From NCBI GenBank assembly GCA_964426355.1, contig CAYRRA010000201.1:1-7453 (forward strand): a DNA stretch of 7,453 bases. The letters are read 5' to 3'. The translations under genes and the position numbers were made by a program. The notes beneath the pieces were generated by a model that was not told where the DNA came from, did not search any database, and worked only from the letters and a program-made list of their open reading frames with translations. This DNA comes from JAJFTV01 sp964426355. GTDB taxonomy: Bacteria > Chloroflexota > Anaerolineae > Anaerolineales > Anaerolineaceae. Shown piece after piece: positions 1 to 6,036 of the stretch. The first letter of the stretch is position 1. Every line of letters starts with the position of its first letter.

Positions 1-994
1 CCCACTCCAGGGCCTGGGCCTCGCGGACACTCTGGGCAATCTCCGGTAACCTGATTGCTTCAGTGGCATTCACCAGCAAGGGAGAACTGGTCTTGGCATA
101 AAAAAAGAGGCGCTCAAAAATCCACCACACTTTTTCATGGGTGTCGGCCATAACGAGTATGGAAGCAACGATAAACAGCCACCCAATAAAACGGAGACTG
201 TTGTTGACGGCAGGCCGGCGCATGCGCCAAATCAGCCAAGCCATCGCCAGAATGGTCCCGGCCAACCCTCCGAAGGTTATGGCAAAGACGAGAAGTATCC
301 CGGTGGCCGCTCCTTCGCGACGTTCGATCGGGATAAAGAGGAAAGCCAGGGCTGCTCCAAGGATGCATGTCGAGAACATCAGGCTGATATTGCCGGGGTA
401 GGTATAAACACTGATCCATCCCAGCGTGCCGATGCCGGTAGCAAAAAGCGCATCACCGATAGTCAGGCTGGTTTGGCGATTCGGGATCTCTCGCATCCGC
501 GCCAGCCAGGCTGCCAGGGCGCAACTCGCGGCCAAGGGCAAAATCAGGGCAATCAGATCCGTGTCGCAGAACCCAAGTCGGGTGCGAACCAGAAATCCAA
601 GGCCGGAGGTGGTCAGGATGCCGAAAACAAGCCCGGCCTCGGGACGTCCCAGAGTCCACGCCAGGAGACACGTGGGGATTGCCAAGAGCGGTACCAGCAA
701 TACGGGTGACCAGAAACCTATTTCGGACAGCTCCATTCCGCTCATATTGTGCAGAAAAACCAGCAACTTTGAAAAGGCGTTATCTGTGTAGTTGCCTAAG
801 TCTTTGGCTCCGGCCAGCCACGCATAGGCGTCGTGAGTGGCCATCAAACGTTCATCTTGAATAAAATAGGCAGGGTCGTCCCAATGAGGAAGCTCAGCGA
901 GACGAATAGAGATGATGGTGAATGCGACAAGCATCAGGGCCAGCCAGAATTCTAACTGGCGTGAAAAGGAAAAAAGAAAAGATTTACGAGTCAT
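1..994 (-). CDS. pglB: PglB/STT3-type oligosaccharyltransferase, N-terminal part (runs off the window)
   Basis: An open frame runs without a stop from ATG at 994 to the window edge, giving 331 residues. It is a multi-span membrane protein: a hydrophobic segment at about residues 15-31, a long external loop, then further segments at about 93-113, 119-136, 147-165 and beyond. It carries the STT3 signatures at the expected places. Asp55 sits in THDAYAW (first external loop, metal/acceptor Asp). Asp144-Thr145-Asp146 sit in RLGFCDTDL (the DxD of the second external loop). Ser322-Val-Arg-Glu325 matches the SVSE/TIxE motif of external loop 5. In this family the enzyme transfers an oligosaccharide from undecaprenyl pyrophosphate to Asn of periplasmic proteins. 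The WWDxG motif and the periplasmic C-terminal domain lie outside the window. The start has only a weak GTGAG-like ribosome site, and no other in-frame ATG is close upstream. It follows the PglA-like gene by 41 bases, so the two are probably co-transcribed. PMT/ArnT-type GT-C enzymes are the alternative, but they lack this motif set. Confidence 0.9.
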   Translation of the reverse strand, partial: MTRKSFLFSFSRQLEFWLALMLVAFTIISIRLAELPHWDDPAYFIQDERLMATHDAYAWLAGAKDLGNYTDNAFSKLLVFLHNMSGMELSEIGFWSPVLLVPLLAIPTCLLAWTLGRPEAGLVFGILTTSGLGFLVRTRLGFCDTDLIALILPLAASCALAAWLARMREIPNRQTSLTIGDALFATGIGTLGWISVYTYPGNISLMFSTCILGAALAFLFIPIERREGAATGILLVFAITFGGLAGTILAMAWLIWRMRRPAVNNSLRFIGWLFIVASILVMADTHEKVWWIFERLFFYAKTSSPLLVNATEAIRLPEIAQSVREAQALEW

Positions 995-1035
995 GTCGTT
1001 GAGCTCACTTTGATCTGAAGTATGGTGCGGCTAAA

Positions 1036-2184
1036 TCAACGGATCAGCAACTGATTGTAGAGTGTTAAGGTCTCATAATTAATACGTTCCGAAGAAAACT
1101 CTTCTACGGCCATTTGTCGTGAATAAGCGCCCATTTTAAGACGTAAGTTTCTGTTGATAAATAGAGATTCCAATGCTTCGGCTAAGGCAGCTGCGTTTTT
1201 TTTGGGAACGAGCAGCCCATTAAGCCCATGACGCACCGCTTCCCTACATCCAGGAACGTCTGTCGCCACGATTGGGCGGCCTGCAGCTAAGCCCTCCAGG
1301 AGGAATTTGGGTAATCCCTCGCGGTATGAAGGCAGGCAGGCAATGTGGCTTTGGGCCAAAAGCATGGAAATGTCACTCCGATGCCCTAGCCACTCAACCG
1401 CCCCGCTCGCATTCCACGCTTGGAGTATATCAATTGGAATTGAGGAAGGATTCTGATCGTCCGGAGCTCCAACCAGGAGCATGCGCACTTCTCTGCCGTG
1501 AGCTTTTAATATCTGCGCGGCATTGACATATTCCCCAATGCCTTTGTCCCATAGCATGCGTGCAGCCAAAATCACCACGGGTGGGCCATCTGGTTCCGGG
1601 GTAACAATAAATTCTTGAGCATCCACGCCAGCTCCACGAATCAATATCGCATCTTGGAAGCGGACAATCTTTCGAGATACAAAACTTCGAACGTCGTCTT
1701 GGTTCTCAAAAATAACTCGGCTGTCGCGAGGGTTAAGCAGAATCTTGAGCCCTAACTGAATGCAAGGTCGTAAAATAAAGGCTTTCCAAGAGACGGAAGA
1801 AAACACATAACCTAGTCCAACCGGTGCATTGATGATGTTGCGGCATCCGGAAAAAATGGCTGCAATGGTTCCATACAGAATCGGCTTCAGGGCGATATTG
1901 TGAACTAAATTCGGTCGTTCAGTTCGATAAATGGCGATAAGTCGAAAAACAATCAACAGCTCACGAAAAGGGTTCAGGCTTTTTCGAGTAATGCGCAATG
2001 GAATCAATTGGAAACCTTGATCTCGGATCATCTTGCCATGTGCGTTTTCTTGGGTGACCACAACAATGGTAAAGCCAGCCTTCTGAGCAGCCTTGGCGCG
2101 ACTCAAAAAATGAGAACAAAAAAACCAGTCCTCCGTTATAAAGTATAATAATTTTGGACTATAAATATCAGAAAAATAGTGCAT
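1036..2184 (-). CDS. PglA-like GT4 glycosyltransferase
   Basis: This 382-residue, full-length GT-B fold enzyme is expected to add a sugar, from a nucleotide donor and with retention, to a lipid-linked acceptor at the cytoplasmic face of the membrane. The C-terminal nucleotide-sugar half starts near AARMLWDKG (207-215), continues through LLVGAPDDQNP (236-245) and GAVEWLGHRSDI (261-272), and has the GT4 EX7E pair Glu289/Glu297 in a PSYREGLP context. The SLNPF segment near 69-73 and the order of these blocks resemble, from memory, Campylobacter PglA, which adds GalNAc to bacillosamine-PP-undecaprenol. Its place directly before pglB supports that comparison, but the donor and acceptor cannot be read from sequence. 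ATG at 2184 is the first possible start after the in-frame stop at 2218-2220, and no Shine-Dalgarno is visible before it. A 215-base AT-rich gap with a candidate promoter precedes it, so it may head a two-gene pglA-pglB unit. It could equally be another member of the same GT4 subfamily used for capsule or O-antigen. Confidence 0.85.
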   Translation of the reverse strand: MHYFSDIYSPKLLYFITEDWFFCSHFLSRAKAAQKAGFTIVVVTQENAHGKMIRDQGFQLIPLRITRKSLNPFRELLIVFRLIAIYRTERPNLVHNIALKPILYGTIAAIFSGCRNIINAPVGLGYVFSSVSWKAFILRPCIQLGLKILLNPRDSRVIFENQDDVRSFVSRKIVRFQDAILIRGAGVDAQEFIVTPEPDGPPVVILAARMLWDKGIGEYVNAAQILKAHGREVRMLLVGAPDDQNPSSIPIDILQAWNASGAVEWLGHRSDISMLLAQSHIACLPSYREGLPKFLLEGLAAGRPIVATDVPGCREAVRHGLNGLLVPKKNAAALAEALESLFINRNLRLKMGAYSRQMAVEEFSSERINYETLTLYNQLLIR

Positions 2185-2324
2185 GGCGTTTACTGAACAA
2201 GCGCGGGATGTGGAGATTTAAAAAAAATTTTACTAGCATCAGGTATTTTATTTCTGCGCATAAAAATAAATAATATCTAAAAATATACTAATAATTGTTA
2301 AATTATCGTACATCATGCAAAAAA

Positions 2325-2352
2325 ATCATAAAGTGCTGCCATAGATTTGCAA
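2325..2352 (-). promoter_or_regulatory. Candidate sigma70-type promoter for the pglA-like/pglB unit
   Basis: Minus-strand -35 TTGCAA (2347-2352, 4 of 6 to consensus) and -10 TATGAT (2325-2330, 5 of 6) are separated by 16 bases. Transcription would start near 2318, about 135 bases before the ATG at 2184. Such matches occur by chance in AT-rich DNA, so only its position, in the largest gap of the cluster, lends support. Confidence 0.35.
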
Positions 2353-2354
2353 GC

Positions 2355-2369
2355 ATGAAAGCGTTTCAT
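2355..2369. repeat. Perfect inverted repeat ATGAAA-GCG-TTTCAT
   Basis: Six-base arms flank a three-base centre, with no mismatch. It lies three bases upstream of the candidate -35 box, where an activator or repressor operator could sit. It resembles LacI-family half-sites but has odd-length spacing. There is no T-tract, so it is not a typical intrinsic terminator. Confidence 0.5.
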
Positions 2370-2399
2370 AAAGATCATGATTACATATCGTAAAAATAA

Positions 2400-3152
2400 T
2401 CAATCAAAAATGAAGTTTGATGCGCAATTTATCAAATCAAGATTATTGCTCAAAAAACAAAAAATATGAGACTCGCTACGCCATACGATGCACTCAAGCC
2501 CAAGAACATCTTTATTTACTAATATACTACATTTAGGATTCCATACCTTGAAGCTACTTTTATCATGAAAGCAAATATTCCACTTATGGTAACCACGATA
2601 TCCTTCTTTAACACCTTCGTCGTATTCGTGGATCAACATAATTCCGCCTAATCGTTTTAAACATAACACCATCTGTTCGATGCATAAAATTGGAAATCTG
2701 GTATGATCCAAGGCGTTGATGCATGTTATATAATCAAATTCGGGCGCAAAAAAATCACACAAACGTTCACCTTCTATCTGAACAGACCGTACAGGAGGAA
2801 AAATATTGTATTTATCAAGAATCTTATTATAAGCATTAGCGTTAGGGTCACATGCGAAAATTTGAATGTTTTTTTCTGGAAGAGAATATCCAATATTTGT
2901 TATAGGACCACTCCCAACATCTAAAATTTTAATATCCCGACCCATTAAAAACAAAAAATCAGAATGGGGTGAGCGCAAAGGTGCTTTATGATCAGTGCGC
3001 CTTACAAAATCATCAAAATAAATATCACCATTCCTTTTAATCCATTTTTCCCAAAATTCTATCTCTAATTTTTCGCCAATAGCGCGATTATGATATTTAA
3101 AATAAAACGGAGCTAAAATTTTTTTTACAAAGTTACGCACAAAATTCTCCAT
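2400..3152 (-). CDS. SAM-dependent class I methyltransferase (glycan-decorating candidate)
   Basis: This 250-residue soluble protein has a Rossmann-type methyltransferase core. Motif I ILDVGSGP at 76-83 forms the SAM-binding loop. An acidic residue, Asp102 in FACDPNANAY, ends the second strand. FDYITCINALDH at 139-150 is the motif IV-like region, and LKRLGGIMLI at 165-174 is the conserved strand after it. The family transfers a methyl group from S-adenosylmethionine; the acceptor is not readable. Context among glycosyltransferases suggests a sugar hydroxyl or a glycan terminus, but that is inference. ATG at 3152 is the first usable start, because an upstream in-frame ATG at 3164 hits a stop after two codons. 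No clear Shine-Dalgarno precedes it. It begins 15 bases after the GT2 gene and is one of the most AT-rich genes here, with many AAA/TTT codons, which suggests separate acquisition. Confidence 0.8.
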   Translation of the reverse strand: MENFVRNFVKKILAPFYFKYHNRAIGEKLEIEFWEKWIKRNGDIYFDDFVRRTDHKAPLRSPHSDFLFLMGRDIKILDVGSGPITNIGYSLPEKNIQIFACDPNANAYNKILDKYNIFPPVRSVQIEGERLCDFFAPEFDYITCINALDHTRFPILCIEQMVLCLKRLGGIMLIHEYDEGVKEGYRGYHKWNICFHDKSSFKVWNPKCSILVNKDVLGLECIVWRSESHIFCFLSNNLDLINCASNFIFD

Positions 3153-3167
3153 GTTTCATAGCATAAT

Positions 3168-4055
3168 TTATTTATTTAAATTAAAATATAAATTTTTGAA
3201 ATTTTCAACATCTGTATTTTTCGGCTTTTTGCTTACGCGCAGAGAATAAAGCAAATCAGCTTTAGGAAAGCATGTAATTAAATCAAGCATAATCTTTATG
3301 AAAAACACAGCTACCGAAAAACATATATTCCAATATTTCCGTCGCATCGCAAAATGTCGTAACTGGGCTCTAAGTAAAGAAGATCTTCCCATCAGGAGAT
3401 TGTTTAGCCGGAAAGCACCCTGCCGATAGCCCAGGAGGATCTCTGGAAGACAGGCAAAAGTACTGGTTGGATATGCACTCAGCAACAACTCTTGATCCTC
3501 GGCCCGTCTGTATTCTGGCACAGCATAGCGAAACCGACGAAACCAATCTGTTTTCCCCATCCATGTTGGGTGAGCCAGAGGTATGCCATTCCAGGGACGA
3601 GAACACATATGCGTCTGGCTTACGGCTACATAAGGCAGACCAACGACCTGAGCATTGTCTCGAAAAACAATGACGTGCGCACCAACCAAGTCAACATCAG
3701 GATGCATTTCAAGATAATCAACTTGTCGGGCCAATCGTTCGGGAAACGCAATATCATCGGCATCCATGCGGGCAATGTATTTGCCTTTGGCCAGAGCTAT
3801 GCCATGATTTAAGCGTGCAACAAGGCCAGCCTCACCCTCGCGAAGAACGATACGAATCCTGCTGTCAGCGAAGGAGTGGACGATCTTCATCGATCCGTCA
3901 GTCGAATCGTCGTCAAGAACCAGCAGTTCCCAGTCTTCAAATGTTTGGCAAACGATAGAGTTGATAGCAATGCTCAGATACGGTGAAGCGTTGAGCACAG
4001 GCATCAAAATAGTGACAAAAGGATCAGTCTGTCGGCTTTTCAAAATTTCTGCCAA
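3168..4055 (-). CDS. GT2 family glycosyltransferase, non-ATG start
   Basis: The protein has up to 295 residues and a GT-A fold, and would transfer a sugar from a nucleotide donor to the growing lipid-linked glycan. Visible motifs are TILMPVLNASPYL (15-27, first strand), LVLDDDSTDGS (45-55), ARMDADD (95-101, the metal-binding DxD), HPTWM (162-166) and AEDQEL (185-190, with the likely catalytic-base Asp). The longest start is TTG at 4055, 16 bases inside the preceding gene. A second TTG at 4043 forms a TTGA stop/start overlap with that gene's TGA and is an equally good start, leaving 291 residues. The next in-frame ATG (residue 18) would remove the first strand. Neither TTG has a Shine-Dalgarno, so translation probably depends on coupling. 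The last 55 or so residues, including a hydrophobic stretch at 246-260, are much more AT-rich than the rest of the gene. Confidence 0.85.
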   Translation of the reverse strand: MAEILKSRQTDPFVTILMPVLNASPYLSIAINSIVCQTFEDWELLVLDDDSTDGSMKIVHSFADSRIRIVLREGEAGLVARLNHGIALAKGKYIARMDADDIAFPERLARQVDYLEMHPDVDLVGAHVIVFRDNAQVVGLPYVAVSQTHMCSRPWNGIPLAHPTWMGKTDWFRRFRYAVPEYRRAEDQELLLSAYPTSTFACLPEILLGYRQGAFRLNNLLMGRSSLLRAQLRHFAMRRKYWNICFSVAVFFIKIMLDLITCFPKADLLYSLRVSKKPKNTDVENFKNLYFNLNK

Positions 4056-4762
4056 TTTTTAAATATTCGAAGAATAAGCAGTAATGTCTGAATGACTTTA
4101 TTTTCTCCTGTAACTATTTGAGCACGATAAGCATCTGTTAAGGATGTCAGCATATCGGCTTTAGAAATTCCTGATTCTCCAAATTCACCTGAAATAAAAT
4201 CAGCATTATGAATAATAAATCCACCATCTCCAACCTGTTTTAAAAATAAAAAATCTGCTCCAATTGGATATAAATTAGAATAAAATCCAATTTCATGATG
4301 CAATTTTTTTTTAATCAAACATCCTACAGCATGAGTGCTCGTATAGTAGCCTTGTCCATATAAAAATTTAAATTTATTTTTAGCTGCTATAATTTGACCT
4401 GAGCAAAGTACTTTTGCTGAAATAATATCATAACTATGATTGCTGATTGATTTAAAAAAATTATAAATCGAGTCTTTGTATAGATAATCATCAGCACCAA
4501 GAACAAGATAATAATCACCAGAACACAATTTAATTGCCCTGTTTAAAGCATCGTATATTCCAAAATCAGGTCTTGAATCAATAGTTAAGTGTAAGTCAGT
4601 GACCTGCCATAAAATTTCCAATGTGCCGTCAGTCGAACCGCCATCAGCTACGACCCATTCAAAATCTTTGCAGGTCTGGCTACGAAGGCTCGCTATCAAA
4701 CGAGGCAGGAAGTAAGCCGCGTTATATGTAGCTGTAATGATGGAGATTTTATTTGATAGCAT
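4040..4762 (-). CDS. GT2 family glycosyltransferase, WcaE-like
   Basis: This 240-residue GT-A enzyme shows ISIITATYNAA (6-16), WVVADGGSTDGT (36-47), a GIYDALNRAI block (68-77) typical of the WcaE-like branch of GT2, and the metal-binding GADD at 89-92. A GAD motif follows at 168-170. Its likely role is adding one sugar to the undecaprenyl-linked glycan in the cytoplasm; donor and linkage are unknown. ATG at 4762 lies 10 bases after the GT4 stop, with no visible Shine-Dalgarno. Its 3' end overlaps the next GT2 gene. The first 45 or so codons are near 50% GC. From about 4620 down to the end the gene falls to roughly 20-35% GC, a sharp change inside one reading frame. The reading frame itself is intact. 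Confidence 0.88.
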   Translation of the reverse strand: MLSNKISIITATYNAAYFLPRLIASLRSQTCKDFEWVVADGGSTDGTLEILWQVTDLHLTIDSRPDFGIYDALNRAIKLCSGDYYLVLGADDYLYKDSIYNFFKSISNHSYDIISAKVLCSGQIIAAKNKFKFLYGQGYYTSTHAVGCLIKKKLHHEIGFYSNLYPIGADFLFLKQVGDGGFIIHNADFISGEFGESGISKADMLTSLTDAYRAQIVTGENKVIQTLLLILRIFKNWQKF

Positions 4763-4772
4763 GTTTGCAACA

Positions 4773-6011
4773 TTAATGACGGTTTAATATTCTGTAGTAC
4801 AAACTTATATATTGCGCTGCTATCAAGGGCGAAGAAAACGTTCGAACAACCATATTTCTGGCATTACGAGAAAGGTTGTTCTCTTCATATTTGTCCAAAA
4901 CCCAGCAGATACCTGCAGCTAAATCTTCAGGGTCAAACGCTTTTGCCAAGTAACCTGTCGATTTGTGCTTCACAATATCTGGTAAGCCACAAGCATTAAA
5001 AGCGACGACAGGTGTTCCGCAGGAAAGCGACTCGACGCCGGTATTGGGAAGATTGTCCTGGCGCGATGGAATAAGCATCACATCCGCTGCGCTGTACACA
5101 AGTCGCAAACTAACGTCGTCGTGCAGATGCCCTGTATAATGAGTCGCAAAAGGCAGAGACAATGGTTCTTTTGGAGCGCTTTCACCAAAGACAACTAAAT
5201 GCAGATCCTTGCGATCTTCACCAAGATACTGAAGCGCTTTTAACAGTAAATCAAAACCTTTTATCGGCTGTAAACCGCCTTGCATCGCACCAAACAAGAC
5301 AAGTGGTTCATCCAAAGGCAAACCAAGCAAAGAACGGGCAAGTCGCTTCTCAACTGGCGCCCAGACGTCTGTATCCAGAGCGTTGGGAATAACCGTCACC
5401 GGCCAATCTTTCATCAGGACACTCTCACGCACACATCCTGCCAGCCACCGACTAGGCGTTACTATCTGAAACGGACGCTGCCAGTGCTTCTGCTTTCGCT
5501 CCCAAACCCAACGGTTCAGGTCAAAACCGGATTCATAAGAAGGGCGATTCGTGCACAAATAACCGTCACGCCATCGAAAATCGTCTGTGTAATGCTCGGC
5601 ACCGCAAAAAGGCCACATGTCGTGCAACGTCCACACAACTGGCCCAGGCAAGCGACCAATGTCTCCAATAGACATCATCTCATTGCACACCCAATGCAGA
5701 TGGACAATGTCTGCCCTCAATTTCTGCAATCGATTGGACCAACGCGAAGGAAACACCGATGGGGAATGCAAAATTCTATTCTCTGTCTTGAGCAGTCTCC
5801 CAACAATAGCACCACTGTATGGACGCAGCCCATTCTGCATCCGCCCCAGCGCGCTTTGTGGCCCCACGACCCGCCAATCATCTGATATTTTACGATCAAC
5901 AACCATGAGGGAATCAATGCTGTTGTCGAGAAGAAGCGCTTGATGAATACGATACGCTGCTCGAGCGGCTCCGCCAATCAGGTCGGAATGATTAACATGA
6001 AAGATACGCAT
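4773..6011 (-). CDS. GT4 family glycosyltransferase, WcaC-like
   Basis: This 412-residue GT-B fold enzyme has a GGAARAAYRIH segment (13-23) in its N-terminal half, then VHLHW (103-107) and TLHDMWPFCGAEHY (128-141), which mark the WcaC-like branch of GT4. In the donor-binding half are the VIPNALDTDVW block (207-217), QPIKGFDLLLKAL (248-260) and PSRQDNLPNTGVESL (315-329). The usual EX7E pair appears here as Asp319-X7-Glu327, a conservative change that I believe is tolerated in this branch. It would add a sugar to the lipid-linked glycan at the cytoplasmic membrane. ATG at 6011 fits the family N-terminus (MRIFHVNHSD), and no other in-frame start follows the stop at 6030-6032. The nearest good Shine-Dalgarno (AGAGG, 6034-6038) is about 22 bases away and serves a tiny overlapping frame instead. 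Base composition is close to 50% GC, like pglB and the hydrolase. Confidence 0.88.
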   Translation of the reverse strand: MRIFHVNHSDLIGGAARAAYRIHQALLLDNSIDSLMVVDRKISDDWRVVGPQSALGRMQNGLRPYSGAIVGRLLKTENRILHSPSVFPSRWSNRLQKLRADIVHLHWVCNEMMSIGDIGRLPGPVVWTLHDMWPFCGAEHYTDDFRWRDGYLCTNRPSYESGFDLNRWVWERKQKHWQRPFQIVTPSRWLAGCVRESVLMKDWPVTVIPNALDTDVWAPVEKRLARSLLGLPLDEPLVLFGAMQGGLQPIKGFDLLLKALQYLGEDRKDLHLVVFGESAPKEPLSLPFATHYTGHLHDDVSLRLVYSAADVMLIPSRQDNLPNTGVESLSCGTPVVAFNACGLPDIVKHKSTGYLAKAFDPEDLAAGICWVLDKYEENNLSRNARNMVVRTFSSPLIAAQYISLYYRILNRH

Positions 6012-6027
6012 CTGAATAATAGGGCAT
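5992..6027 (-). other. Possible 11-codon leader frame overlapping the GT4 start
   Basis: ATG at 6027 follows AGAGG (6034-6038) by six bases, a better ribosome site than any at the GT4 ATG. It encodes MPYYSDAYLSC and stops with TAA 17 bases inside the GT4 gene. It could load ribosomes for the GT4 by termination and restart, or be chance. No homology is expected or claimed. Confidence 0.25.
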
Positions 6028-6036
6028 TTTCAACCT

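Larger units (their letters stand above)
2185..2399 (-). other. AT-rich intergenic leader between methyltransferase and PglA-like gene
   Basis: No reading frame here is worth calling. The stretch is very AT-rich, with several A and T runs, unlike the gene downstream of it. On the minus strand it holds a 15-base perfect hairpin/palindrome (2355-2369) and, just downstream, a sigma70-like hexamer pair (2325-2352). That would give an untranslated leader of about 135 bases before the PglA-like gene. I see no T-tailed terminator for the upstream methyltransferase gene. Confidence 0.5.

Noticed and set aside
125..130. Trp-Trp at pglB residues 290-291 as the catalytic WWDxG motif
   Set aside because: It is followed by Ile-Phe-Glu, not Asp, and lies before the SVRE motif. 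In this family WWDxG is in the C-terminal domain, beyond the window.
137..709. Open frames on the plus strand opposite pglB, the longest about 190 codons
   Set aside because: They are antisense shadows of pglB. The translations are low-complexity, rich in Gln, Gly, Lys and Arg, with no recognisable motif, while the opposite strand has clear STT3 motifs.
2185..2399. A tRNA, small RNA, IS element remnant or CRISPR repeat in the AT-rich gap
   Set aside because: No cloverleaf, terminal inverted repeats, target duplication or spaced direct repeats can be seen; only the short palindrome and the possible promoter stand out.
5280..5885. A plus-strand frame of about 201 codons opposite the WcaC-like GT4
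   Set aside because: It lies wholly antisense to a well-supported glycosyltransferase, shows no family motif, and has no convincing start site.
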